DNA of 64,000 bases, from the NCBI GenBank assembly GCA_002503285.1, contig DARI01000002.1, forward strand, positions 219,569-283,568, read 5' to 3'. The translations under genes were made by a program, and so were the position numbers. Origin of the DNA: Euryarchaeota archaeon UBA557. GTDB lineage: Archaea > Thermoplasmatota > Poseidoniia > Poseidoniales > Thalassarchaeaceae. How positions within the stretch are numbered: position 1 is the stretch's first letter; every line of letters starts with the position of its first letter. The notes under the pieces are model-generated. The model was not told the DNA's origin, did not search any database, and saw only the letters and a program-made list of their open reading frames with translations. This document shows, piece by piece, positions 8,472 through 17,480 of the stretch.

Positions 8472-9635
8472 ATGGAAGGAGTAAACATATGTGCATATGC
8501 AAGAACTCCTGTTGGAAAATTTCGAGGATCATTGTCTATGTACACTGCCACGGAACTTGGAACAATGGCCATAAAAGAAATATTTAAAAGGTCAAATATT
8601 GATCCAAAAAATAATTTCATAGATCAAGTATACATGGGCCAAGTATTGCAAGCTGGAGTAGGCCAAGCACCTGCCAGACAGGCTGCATTGAATGCAGGAA
8701 TGCCGTTTCAAACACCATGTACTACAATAAACAAAGTTTGCGGTTCAAGTTTGAAAGCTGTAATGATAGGTGCAACAGAGATTCGATCCAAGATGGCAAA
8801 TCTCATTATTGCTGGAGGAATGGAGTCGATGAGCAATGCACCTTATTTTATTAGAAAACCATCTAAAGAAAGTTCATTCAATTTTTCTGATTTAGAATCA
8901 ATACTATCCAATGATGGATTGAAAGATGCATATTCCGGAGAAATGATGGGAAATACTGGTGAAACTGTTGCAAAAGATTTCAACATAACAAGAGAAAAAT
9001 CTGATGAATTTGCCGTAAAATCTCATTTTCTTGCTAACAATGCATGGAATCAAGGATGGTTAAAAAGAGAATCTTTTGAAGTAAATGGCATAATTGAGGA
9101 TGAAGGAATACGCCCTAGTACAAATATGGAAAAGCTTAGTAATTTGAGAACGATATTTAATATCGATGGCCAAGTAACTGCAGGAAATGCTAGTCAATTA
9201 TCCGATGGTGCTTCAGCAGTATTAATTGCTTCAAATCAAGCAGTTGAAAAACATAATCTACCAGTTATGGCCAGAATAATTGACTATGTGACTTCAGGAG
9301 TTGCACCAGAAAAAGTCATGTCTGCGCCAATATATGCAGTAGAAATGTTACTTAATAGGAATTCACTTAAAATTGAGGACATAGATATATTAGAACATAA
9401 TGAGGCTTTTGCTGCTGCATCTTGTGCGGTTCAAAAAGAGTTGAAGATTCCTGAGGAAAAATTCAACCCGCATGGAGGTGCTGTTGCAATTGGACATCCA
9501 TTAGGTGCCACAGGAACTAGATGTTTGATGACATTGGTAAACGCATTAGAAAGAACTTCCGGTAAATTAGGAATTGTAACTATTTGTCTTGGCGGAGGAA
9601 ATGCTGTCGCAATGCTCATAGACAGAAATTTTTGA
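8472..9635 (+). CDS. Acetyl-CoA C-acyltransferase (thiolase)
   Basis: Thiolase of the degradative/biosynthetic acetyl-CoA acetyltransferase type, which cleaves 3-ketoacyl-CoA or condenses two acetyl-CoA. Starts with the family pattern ICAYARTPVGKFRG. The acyl-carrying Cys is in NKVCGSSLKAV (about residue 90), the active-site His in HNEAFAAAS and GGAVAIGHPLGATGTR, and the second catalytic Cys in ICLGGGNAVAM. The last motif has Ala where GGGxG is usual, a small deviation. I place the start at ATG 8472, where the homologous sequence begins; an upstream TTG at 8442 in frame would add ten unrelated residues. No partner 3-hydroxyacyl-CoA dehydrogenase is adjacent, so it could serve beta-oxidation, isoleucine breakdown or the mevalonate route. 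Confidence 0.92.
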   Translation: MEGVNICAYARTPVGKFRGSLSMYTATELGTMAIKEIFKRSNIDPKNNFIDQVYMGQVLQAGVGQAPARQAALNAGMPFQTPCTTINKVCGSSLKAVMIGATEIRSKMANLIIAGGMESMSNAPYFIRKPSKESSFNFSDLESILSNDGLKDAYSGEMMGNTGETVAKDFNITREKSDEFAVKSHFLANNAWNQGWLKRESFEVNGIIEDEGIRPSTNMEKLSNLRTIFNIDGQVTAGNASQLSDGASAVLIASNQAVEKHNLPVMARIIDYVTSGVAPEKVMSAPIYAVEMLLNRNSLKIEDIDILEHNEAFAAASCAVQKELKIPEEKFNPHGGAVAIGHPLGATGTRCLMTLVNALERTSGKLGIVTICLGGGNAVAMLIDRNF

Positions 9636-9704
9636 TAAAATATGATTATCTGAGAAAACTCACAGTCATAGCCCTTATTTGGGAGTTGTTAGTGGGTCGG
9701 TAAT

Positions 9705-9959
9705 ATGGTTAAGCCACTGAAACCCCACACACGCTTTGAAAAAGCACGAATAATAGGTGCTAGAGCGCTTCAAATAAGCATGGGAGCCCCACTTTATGTT
9801 AGTGAAGAGGAGTTACGAGAAAGTTTTAATGATGAGTTGGTCCAACTTTATGGCGTAGATGATGCAAAGGAAAGAGTTGTCCTCGATCCTATGAAAATTG
9901 CAACACTTGAATATGAACAAGAGAGAATCCCGATTGATGTCGACCCTCACCTAGATTAA
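9705..9959 (+). CDS. rpoK: DNA-directed RNA polymerase subunit K (Rpb6/omega homologue)
   Basis: Small archaeal RNA polymerase subunit, the homologue of eukaryotic Rpb6 and bacterial omega, which clamps the largest subunit and helps assembly. The signature TRFEKARIIGARALQISMGAP is at residues 8-28, and the C-terminal part carries DPMKIATLEYEQERIPI as expected. At 84 residues it is longer than many archaeal RpoK proteins because of a roughly 20-residue acidic insertion between the two conserved blocks (SEEELRESFNDELVQLYGVD). It lies in a plus-strand run between the thiolase and the heme A synthase. Confidence 0.93.
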   Translation: MVKPLKPHTRFEKARIIGARALQISMGAPLYVSEEELRESFNDELVQLYGVDDAKERVVLDPMKIATLEYEQERIPIDVDPHLD

Positions 9960-9998
9960 AATTAATAAAATTGAACCGGTGGCTCGGAGTGTATCTAC

Positions 9999-11054
9999 TT
10001 GATTGGTCAAATAAAAATAAAAAATTTGACTAAGTTATTAATTTTAGTAACAATTTTAGTCATCAATCTCGGAGGAGTTATTCGAATATATGATGCGGGA
10101 GAATCTTGTCCAGATTGGCCAAAATGTTTTGGAACATTAGGATTTGATATATCAGAAAATGAACAAGAAGAATGGTATAATGAAAATCCAGATGAAATAG
10201 ATTCCCGAGGAAAATGGCATAGATATACAACTTTTGAAATTTTTACTGAATGGATTCATAGATTTTTAGCCGGATTTATCTTAGGCCCTCTTGTAATTCT
10301 TAATTGGGGTTTAGCAAGGTGGAAAAATAATTATAAAAAGGAAATTCGAATATCAACTACAATATCATTAGCACTCATTATTTGGCAGGGCGCAATTGGA
10401 ATGTTAACAGTAAAAATGGATAATGAACATTGGAGTGTGATATTACATTTGGGCTCCGCATTAGTATTTATGCTAAGTTTAATATGGATTTGGATGATAC
10501 TAGCCAAGGAAGATAGGACTGATTGGTTCACTTTCTCTCCTAAAATATCAAATTTATGGAAAAATAAAATACTATTCATGTCTTTGTTGACATTACTTAC
10601 ATTATTTTCAGGTACATTGGTATCAACATCTCCTGGTGCAAATAATGGTTGTGGAGTAAATGGATTCTATCAATCATGGCCTTTATGCAATAATGAATTA
10701 ATATCTTCAATTTCCAATATAGTCGAACAGTCACAAATGATACATCGTTGGCTTGTTGCTTTAGTCGGCATAATATTACTTCGATATTCATACTTAATTT
10801 TAAAACAAAGTGATGAAGATAGTTTAATTTTGAAGAAATGGGTATTGATATCTACAGGAATTTATTTACTAAATATACTGCTTGGAGGATTATATATAAT
10901 TTCTTGGACACCTGATGGTTATTTCATAGAAGTATTATCATTAATACATCTCCTTTTGGCATCAGGTTCATTTTTATTAATTGCAACAGCATACATAGGT
11001 TTTTTAATACCTCAATCGAATGTTAAATATGATATCATCATACCTGAAGACTAA
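9999..11054 (+). CDS. ctaA: Heme A synthase
   Basis: CtaA/Cox15 family membrane enzyme that oxidises the C8 methyl of heme O to give heme A for cytochrome oxidase. About eight hydrophobic spans are visible. Conserved features are NLGGVIRIYDAGESCPDWPKC in the first loop, EWIHRFLAG (heme-ligand His in the E-x-x-H-R motif), a second Cys-containing loop NNGCGVNGFYQSWPLCNN, and the second-half heme His in MIHRWLVALVG, then LIHLLLASG. The two halves are the usual internal repeat. The start is TTG 9999, with GGCTCGGAG upstream as a weak ribosome site. The next gene is heme O synthase, so the pair makes the heme for a terminal oxidase encoded elsewhere; aerobic respiration is implied. Confidence 0.92.
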   Translation: MIGQIKIKNLTKLLILVTILVINLGGVIRIYDAGESCPDWPKCFGTLGFDISENEQEEWYNENPDEIDSRGKWHRYTTFEIFTEWIHRFLAGFILGPLVILNWGLARWKNNYKKEIRISTTISLALIIWQGAIGMLTVKMDNEHWSVILHLGSALVFMLSLIWIWMILAKEDRTDWFTFSPKISNLWKNKILFMSLLTLLTLFSGTLVSTSPGANNGCGVNGFYQSWPLCNNELISSISNIVEQSQMIHRWLVALVGIILLRYSYLILKQSDEDSLILKKWVLISTGIYLLNILLGGLYIISWTPDGYFIEVLSLIHLLLASGSFLLIATAYIGFLIPQSNVKYDIIIPED

Positions 11055-11090
11055 AGGTAAAATGTTACAGGTAGGAATGGAGGGTTGTGC

Positions 11091-12164
11091 GTGACTATGA
11101 TAAAATCATACTTTAGTCTTACTAAACCTAAAGTGGTAGTGCTACTACAAATCACTGCTTTATGTTCAGTCTTATCTCACGATTTATTAGAACAATATAA
11201 TTTTTCTTTTCAGCAAATAATAGAAACATCGGCCAAGATGTTAGTAGTTTTTATTGGAGGATATTTGACAGCAGGAGGTGCTAATGCGATTAATATGTGG
11301 TATGATAGAGACATTGATCCCATAATGAGGAGGACTTCTAATAGGGCAATTCCTAGTGGAAGGGTTTCTCCCAATAATGCATTAATCTTTGGAGTTTTTA
11401 TTTCAATAATAGGAGTTTCATGGTTTGTTGTTATGGCAAATCAAGTTGCAGCGTTTTGGGCTGCTTTTAGTATATTTTTTTATGTTTTTATCTATACAGC
11501 ATGGTTGAAACGAAGTACAGTACAGAATATAGTCATAGGAGGAATTGCGGGATCTACGCCTCCAGTCATAGGATGGGCGGCAGCTTCTGACGATCTGACG
11601 ATTAAAACTGATTCAGCAATCAATTTTTTTGATTCTATTTTTTCATTAGGTAGTTTCATGCCATGGTTTTTATTTTTACTTATTTTTCTATGGACACCGC
11701 CTCATTTTTGGGCTCTCGCATTATATAGATCTGAAGAATATGAAAAGGTTAACATCCCAATGATGCCAGGTATTAAAGGCCCTGAAAAAACATTGTTTAC
11801 GATGAAGATTTATGTAATAATATTAGTTCTATTATCATTTTTATCTCCTTTTGCCTTGAATAATTTAGAATTTGATGAATATCTATTTCACATATTTTGT
11901 TGGACTAATGTGATACTTTCAACATGGTATGCAAGTACGGTTTTTAAAATTGATTTAAACGAACAGAAAGATAAAACTGGCAGAATACCTACTGCTGCAC
12001 GATCATTTTGGGTATCTATGTTATATCTTGCATTGATATTTGTTGCAGTTGTTATGGCAAGTATAGGCACAATAGGCGGAATAATTGGAGCGTTAATTTC
12101 TACAATAATAATTATTAGAAATCAACTCAAGGCTAAGAAGGAAATAAATCCATTTTCTTCATAG
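11091..12164 (+). CDS. ctaB: Protoheme IX farnesyltransferase (heme O synthase)
   Basis: UbiA-superfamily prenyltransferase that attaches a farnesyl group to heme B to give heme O. Family motifs are SLTKPKVVVLLQITA at the N-terminus, NAINMWYDRDIDPIMRRTSN (first Asp-rich prenyl-PP site), GSTPPVIGWAAAS, and WTPPHFWALALYRSEEYE for heme binding. About eight to nine spans. GTG 11091 is preferred because a GGAGG site (11079-11083) sits seven bases before it; TTG 11085 and ATG 11097 are in the same frame. It directly follows ctaA, and the order ctaA-ctaB supports shared expression. Confidence 0.93.
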   Translation: MTMIKSYFSLTKPKVVVLLQITALCSVLSHDLLEQYNFSFQQIIETSAKMLVVFIGGYLTAGGANAINMWYDRDIDPIMRRTSNRAIPSGRVSPNNALIFGVFISIIGVSWFVVMANQVAAFWAAFSIFFYVFIYTAWLKRSTVQNIVIGGIAGSTPPVIGWAAASDDLTIKTDSAINFFDSIFSLGSFMPWFLFLLIFLWTPPHFWALALYRSEEYEKVNIPMMPGIKGPEKTLFTMKIYVIILVLLSFLSPFALNNLEFDEYLFHIFCWTNVILSTWYASTVFKIDLNEQKDKTGRIPTAARSFWVSMLYLALIFVAVVMASIGTIGGIIGALISTIIIIRNQLKAKKEINPFSS

Positions 12165-12225
12165 TAATGCGATGGTTTCAAACGCCTAGTGTCTTGTTCG
12201 CAATACATAAGATTGAGGCGCAGAC

Positions 12226-13482
12226 ATGAAAGAATCAGAACTAATTTATGATTGGAACTCAGTAGACTATGAGATTTCAAGGGATTCAACCAAGCATCCT
12301 CATGGCATTTGGTTTGATGATGAAACATTAAGGGATGGTTTGCAAAGCCCAAGTGCAAGAAATCCTAAAATAGAACAAAAATTAGAATTGATAGATTATA
12401 TGGAAAAATTAGGAATTCAAAAAGTAGATTTAGGATTGCCAGGGGCTGGCCCATCTCATATCGGGCACATAGATTCCATGCTAAAGCATATGACTGAAAA
12501 CTCATATGATTTAAGACCTGGATGCGCCGTAAGGACATTAGTTAGCGACATAGAGCCGTTAGTCGATTTACAAGCTAAATTTGAACGACAAATACAAGCT
12601 AGTGCATTTCTTGGAACTAGTCCAATAAGACAATATACAGAAGGTTGGAATATGGAAAAGATATTATCGACAGCTGAAAAGGCAGTAACTTTTGCAGTTG
12701 ATAACGATATTCCAGTTATGTTTGTGACAGAAGATACTACACGAAGTAAACCATCTGAAATTAAACAAGTATACTCCCGGGCCATAGAGCTTGGAGCAGA
12801 TAGGATTTGTATTTGCGATACATGTGGGCATGTGACGCCAAATGGAGTGAAAAAACTTCTATCATTTATTCAAGAAGAAGTTATTCCTGATTCAGGAGTA
12901 AAACGTAGAGATATTGAAGTTAATTGGCATGGCCATCAAGACAGGGGCTTAGGAGTTGCAAATAATTTAGCTGCAGTAGAGTCTGGAGCAGATGTCATAC
13001 ATGGCACCGCTTTGGGAGTAGGAGAAAGAGCAGGAAATGCCCCATTAGATCAAACATTAGTCAATTTAAGTTTAATGGGAGTCATTAATAATGATTTAAA
13101 ATCATTAAATAATTATATCAAAAAGGCACATGAATATATAGAAGTTGATTTACCAAAAAACTATCCAGTATTTGGAAAGGATGCTTTTGAAACTGGGACA
13201 GGAGTGCATGCTAGCGCTGTCGTTAAAGCAATGAAAAAAGGTGACCATTGGCTTGCAGATAGGATTTACTCTGGAGTTCCGGCCCAAGAATATGGACTTG
13301 AACAAAAAATAAGAATCGGACATATGAGTGGACGATCGAATATTATTTGGTGGTTGAATAAGAATGAATATAAAATTACTGATGAATTATTACAATATCT
13401 CTTTAATGTAGCGAAAAGTCAAACAAGATTAATGGAGGATGAGGAAGTTCATTCGGCTATATCTAAATTTACAATCATCTGA
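12226..13482 (+). CDS. 2-isopropylmalate/homocitrate synthase family (DRE-TIM) enzyme
   Basis: A 418-residue DRE-TIM metallolyase, the superfamily of isopropylmalate, homocitrate and citramalate synthases and HMG-CoA lyase. The metal/substrate motif is WFDDETLRDGLQSPSA (about 26-41), and the catalytic block is VNWHGHQDRGLGVANNLAA, GTALGVGERAGNAPLDQTLV and CDTCGHVTP. The C-terminal 90 residues (HASAVVKAMKKGDHWLADRI, then GHMSGRSNIIWWL) resemble the subdomain region of homocitrate or isopropylmalate synthases, but the roughly 130-residue LeuA allosteric domain is absent. The protein therefore may lack leucine feedback. No leuBCD or lys genes are adjacent, so the precise substrate remains open. 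Confidence 0.82.
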   Translation: MKESELIYDWNSVDYEISRDSTKHPHGIWFDDETLRDGLQSPSARNPKIEQKLELIDYMEKLGIQKVDLGLPGAGPSHIGHIDSMLKHMTENSYDLRPGCAVRTLVSDIEPLVDLQAKFERQIQASAFLGTSPIRQYTEGWNMEKILSTAEKAVTFAVDNDIPVMFVTEDTTRSKPSEIKQVYSRAIELGADRICICDTCGHVTPNGVKKLLSFIQEEVIPDSGVKRRDIEVNWHGHQDRGLGVANNLAAVESGADVIHGTALGVGERAGNAPLDQTLVNLSLMGVINNDLKSLNNYIKKAHEYIEVDLPKNYPVFGKDAFETGTGVHASAVVKAMKKGDHWLADRIYSGVPAQEYGLEQKIRIGHMSGRSNIIWWLNKNEYKITDELLQYLFNVAKSQTRLMEDEEVHSAISKFTII

Positions 13483-13540
13483 ATATCAGAGATGCAGATA
13501 AAGGGAATGCCTAAAGCCATAAGCAATTTGAAAATAAATA

Positions 13541-16500
13541 ATGCGAACAATTGTTGTAGTCTTACTACTATTGATGCCCCCCATAAGTGTGGTATTTGCT
13601 GAAAATGATATTATTCCTCTTGAAGAAGAGGTATCTGATCAGAAAATTTTAATCAATTATTCTGAATCTGTTCAAAGCGCCTTTCTTAGAGTGGGAGATA
13701 TTAGTCAATATTCTGATAATGAATTACATAATGCAAATGAATGGTTAATTGTTACAAATATGCCAATTATCAATCATAAAAATATGATTTCTAAATTAAT
13801 CTCTACAAAACCAGTAGATGTATTAATTGGTTCATTTATATGGGATTTAGAATATTCATCTAATCTTTTACTTGAGTTTCAAGAGTTGTTAGAAATTGGA
13901 GAAATAGAATCATACTCGCCAATGTTGATTAAAAATCATGAAATTAGATATATTCCTAATGATCCAGACTTCTCAGAACAATGGCATCTACAAAATACCG
14001 GTCAAACCAATGGAGGTTTGACTGGAGAAGACATCAATATCACTGGAGTATGGAATAGTTATAATGGATCTGGTGTCGTTATTAGCGTAGTTGACGATGG
14101 ACTAGACCACGAACATCCAGATATTGAAGATCATTATTCGTCAGCATATTCATACGACTGGTGTAATGATGATTCTGATCCAACTCCTCAGCCTAATAAT
14201 GGCCATGGAACATCTGCTGGAGGCGTTGCTGCAGCAGTTGGAGATAACGGAATAGATGTTACTGGTGCTGGATATGGCGCGACATTGGCTGGCTCTACCC
14301 TTATTGCTTGTGGAACTAGTGATCAAATGGAAGCTGATGCTTTAATTTTTCAAATGGAACATATCGACATATATACAAATTCTTGGGGACCATCTGATGA
14401 TGGCCAAACATTAGAATCACCTGGACCGATAACTTTGGCTGCATTTGAAAATGCTGCATATAATGGTAGATCAGGATTAGGAAATATATACACATGGGCT
14501 GCAGGGAATGGACTAGAAAGTGATGATAACGCAAATTATGATGGATATGCGAATAGTAGATTTACAATTGCGGTAACTGCAATAACTCATACAGGTGAGC
14601 AGTCATATTATGCAGAACCGGGCGCAAATATTCTTTTAGCCGCTCATTCGAATGGAGATGGAGAGGGAATTACTACAACTGATATTGAGGGTAGTGGCGG
14701 ATATGATAATGGAGATGTTACCAATGACTTTGGAGGGACTTCAAGTGCTACTCCTTTGGTTGCTGGAGTAATTGCATTAATTTTAGAAGCCAATGAAAAC
14801 CTTACATGGAGAGATATTCAACATATCTTAGTTCAAAGTTCAAGAGTAAACGATCCAAGTGACGATTCTTGGGAAACAAATGGTGCTGGACATAATGTTT
14901 CTCATAAATATGGATTTGGAGTTGTAGATGCTGGGGCCGCTGTTTCTCTAGCGGAAAATTGGACTAATGTTGATGCTGAAACTAATTTTAGTTTTGGAAC
15001 TAATAATCCATTTACAGATATTCCCGACAATAATGATAATTGGACTGAGTTTTCAATGAATGTGACTACAGATATTAAAATTGAAAGTATCGACATAATT
15101 ACTGACATAACTCATACCTCAAGAGGTGATTTAGACATTGTTTTGGTGGCACCTTCAGGAAAAGAATCATGGTTAGCAGAAACAAGAGGAGATAATGGAA
15201 ACGGATACTCAAATTGGCTCTTCAATACGGTTCATCATTGGGACGAGGATGCAGCTGGTGAATGGAAATTAAAATTGAGAGATACTGTCAATTCAGATAC
15301 CGGAACTCTAAATTCTTGGGAAATTATCATTCATGGAGTAGGTAATTTCACAGATACTGATGGAGACGGAATTAGTGACTTTACCGATACTGACGACGAT
15401 GGAGATGGATGGTCAGATTTGGATGAATCTGCATGCAGCACTGATTCTTTAGATTCCAATTCTACCCCTACAGATATGGATAATGATAATATTTGTAACT
15501 TGATTGATACTGACGATGATGGAGATGGATGGTCAGATTTGGATGAATCTACATGCAGCACTGATTCAGATGATAACTCATCAATACCCCAAGATTTTGA
15601 TTCTGATGCAATATGTGATTACTTAGATGATGATGATGATGGAGATGGCTTAACAGATAGTAATGAAACTGATATCTATGGTACTGACCCATATGATCCA
15701 GATATGGATGATGATGGATTGACAGATTATGAAGAAGTAATAATTTATGGGACAAAGGCAGATCAAGTAGATTCAGATAATGATGGATTGACAGATTATG
15801 AAGAGGTTATCACACATAATACTGATCCATTATCTTCTGATTCTGACGGAGATGGATTATTAGATAATGAAGAACTAACTATTTGGGAAAGCAATCCGAA
15901 CGTATTCGATGAAGATTCAGATAATGATTCGTTTTATCATTTCCAAGATTGTAATGATTTAGATGCGAACGTAAATCCAAATGTTATAGAATTGTTAAAC
16001 AGCATTGATGATGATTGCGATAATCTAACTGACGAGGGATTTAATCTAACTGATCAAGACGATGATGGATTAATAGACTGGGAAGAATATTATATTCATG
16101 GAACTAATTTTACCAATTATGATACTGATGGTGATGGATTAAATGATTCTAAGGAAATTTTAGTAACATTGACTAATCCATTAATATTTGATCTAGATGA
16201 AGATGAAGATGGGTGGTATTGGTTCGAAGATTGTGATGACAATATGTCAAATAAATACCCTGGAATGATTGAATTATTAGATGATATAGATAATAATTGT
16301 AACAATTTGATAGATGAACTATTCTGGAACTTAGATTCTGATTCTGATGGATTGACGGATTATGATGAATATCATAATTACTCAACTGACCCAATGAATG
16401 GAGATTCTGATGGTGATGGTTTGCCAGATGGCATAGAAGTTGATTCATTTGACTCTGATCCTAATCAAATAAATCTAGATTCAGACTCTGATGGGTGGTA

Positions 16501-17476
16501 TGAATTCCAAGATTGTGATGATGAAGATTTCGAGCGGGCCCCAGATAAACCAGAAGAATTAGATAATAAGGATAATGACTGTGATGGAGATATAGATGAG
16601 GATTATTTAATCTTAGATTCGGACATGGATGGGCTTTCAGATTTTGAAGAATATCACAATTACTCAACTAATCCTTACATTAATGATTCAGATGAAGATG
16701 GAATGTTAGATGGATATGAAGTTTCAATTAAATTTTCAAATCCATCAAAATACGATTATGATAAAGACATGGATGGCTTTTATGAATTTGAGGATTGCAA
16801 TGATTTAATGTTTACAATCAATTCTGGAGTTAGTGAGATTTGGAATGGATTTGATGATAATTGTAATGAAGAAATAGATGAAGATGTAATAAGAAGTGAT
16901 TCAATACAGACTATTCCAATATTAGAAAATAATTACTTTTGGGATTCTGGAAATAAATCGCTAATAATAAATTTAGAAGGAGTGCCAAATACAATAGAAC
17001 GTACTATATCTTGGAGATTTGAGGACTTTTCCATAAATGAAAATACTTCCTCAGATGGTTTAAGATTATTTATTCCACCTTTAGACTGTAACGATAATTA
17101 CAGAACTGATTTAGCAACTCACCTTTGCACTGAAGGTAACAGGGCACAGAATATTACAATAATAATAGTCGATTTAGGAATAACTACAGAACTAAATTAT
17201 ACAATAGATACAAGTGTTTGGATTAGAAATTCTATTCAAAATAATGGTGCAACATCATTTATAACTAGTACATTTGGAATTATTTCAATAATTACATTCT
17301 TAGTATTATTTTCATTTATTGGAACATTTATTGGAATTAAGATAGACAGAAATAAAAATTTAAAGGATGCTTACGAGGCTTTTGAAGTTACAGGGACTGT
17401 GGATGGAGGCAACCGAAATATCACATTACCCTCTGCACCTGAAATTCCAGAATTAATGAATTATAAGAAGAATTGA
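13541..17476 (+). CDS. Giant cell-surface subtilisin-like protease with P domain and Asp-rich repeats
   Basis: A 1311-residue S8 serine protease. Order: signal peptide (1-20), propeptide (to about 140), subtilase domain with catalytic D185 (VVDDGLDH), H222 (NGHGTSAGG), oxyanion-region WAAGNG and nucleophile S401 (GGTSSATPLVAG), a proprotein-convertase P domain (about 480-605), a long repeat region (about 605-1120), a beta-rich domain and a C-terminal membrane span (about 1247-1270) with a basic cytoplasmic tail. The repeat region mixes thrombospondin-type-3 calcium motifs (DSDGDGLTDYEE and variants) with four MopE-like modules built on DCxD and DNxCxxxxDE, at about 15.9, 16.2, 16.5 and 16.8 kb. 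The layout is that of a kexin-like protease on a calcium-stiffened stalk, acting outside the cell. Two segments of the stalk are nearly identical in DNA. Confidence 0.9.
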   Translation: MRTIVVVLLLLMPPISVVFAENDIIPLEEEVSDQKILINYSESVQSAFLRVGDISQYSDNELHNANEWLIVTNMPIINHKNMISKLISTKPVDVLIGSFIWDLEYSSNLLLEFQELLEIGEIESYSPMLIKNHEIRYIPNDPDFSEQWHLQNTGQTNGGLTGEDINITGVWNSYNGSGVVISVVDDGLDHEHPDIEDHYSSAYSYDWCNDDSDPTPQPNNGHGTSAGGVAAAVGDNGIDVTGAGYGATLAGSTLIACGTSDQMEADALIFQMEHIDIYTNSWGPSDDGQTLESPGPITLAAFENAAYNGRSGLGNIYTWAAGNGLESDDNANYDGYANSRFTIAVTAITHTGEQSYYAEPGANILLAAHSNGDGEGITTTDIEGSGGYDNGDVTNDFGGTSSATPLVAGVIALILEANENLTWRDIQHILVQSSRVNDPSDDSWETNGAGHNVSHKYGFGVVDAGAAVSLAENWTNVDAETNFSFGTNNPFTDIPDNNDNWTEFSMNVTTDIKIESIDIITDITHTSRGDLDIVLVAPSGKESWLAETRGDNGNGYSNWLFNTVHHWDEDAAGEWKLKLRDTVNSDTGTLNSWEIIIHGVGNFTDTDGDGISDFTDTDDDGDGWSDLDESACSTDSLDSNSTPTDMDNDNICNLIDTDDDGDGWSDLDESTCSTDSDDNSSIPQDFDSDAICDYLDDDDDGDGLTDSNETDIYGTDPYDPDMDDDGLTDYEEVIIYGTKADQVDSDNDGLTDYEEVITHNTDPLSSDSDGDGLLDNEELTIWESNPNVFDEDSDNDSFYHFQDCNDLDANVNPNVIELLNSIDDDCDNLTDEGFNLTDQDDDGLIDWEEYYIHGTNFTNYDTDGDGLNDSKEILVTLTNPLIFDLDEDEDGWYWFEDCDDNMSNKYPGMIELLDDIDNNCNNLIDELFWNLDSDSDGLTDYDEYHNYSTDPMNGDSDGDGLPDGIEVDSFDSDPNQINLDSDSDGWYEFQDCDDEDFERAPDKPEELDNKDNDCDGDIDEDYLILDSDMDGLSDFEEYHNYSTNPYINDSDEDGMLDGYEVSIKFSNPSKYDYDKDMDGFYEFEDCNDLMFTINSGVSEIWNGFDDNCNEEIDEDVIRSDSIQTIPILENNYFWDSGNKSLIINLEGVPNTIERTISWRFEDFSINENTSSDGLRLFIPPLDCNDNYRTDLATHLCTEGNRAQNITIIIVDLGITTELNYTIDTSVWIRNSIQNNGATSFITSTFGIISIITFLVLFSFIGTFIGIKIDRNKNLKDAYEAFEVTGTVDGGNRNITLPSAPEIPELMNYKKN
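15386..15567 (+). repeat. Near-identical direct repeat in the protease stalk region
   Basis: Bases 15386-15447 and 15506-15567 are 62-base copies differing at only two positions (a C/T and a G/A), 120 bases apart and in the same frame. Each encodes the module DTDDDGDGWSDLDES followed by a Cys-containing CSTD turn. The near identity, including synonymous positions, in a region where other repeats have drifted widely points to a recent in-frame duplication of a 40-residue calcium-binding unit. Confidence 0.85.
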
Positions 17477-17480
17477 ATTT

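Noticed and set aside
15350..16900. Repeated short units in the subtilase stalk that at first look like a repeat array.
   Set aside because: They stay in frame, encode Asp-rich calcium-type motifs and vary in spacing, so they are protein repeats and not CRISPR or mobile elements.
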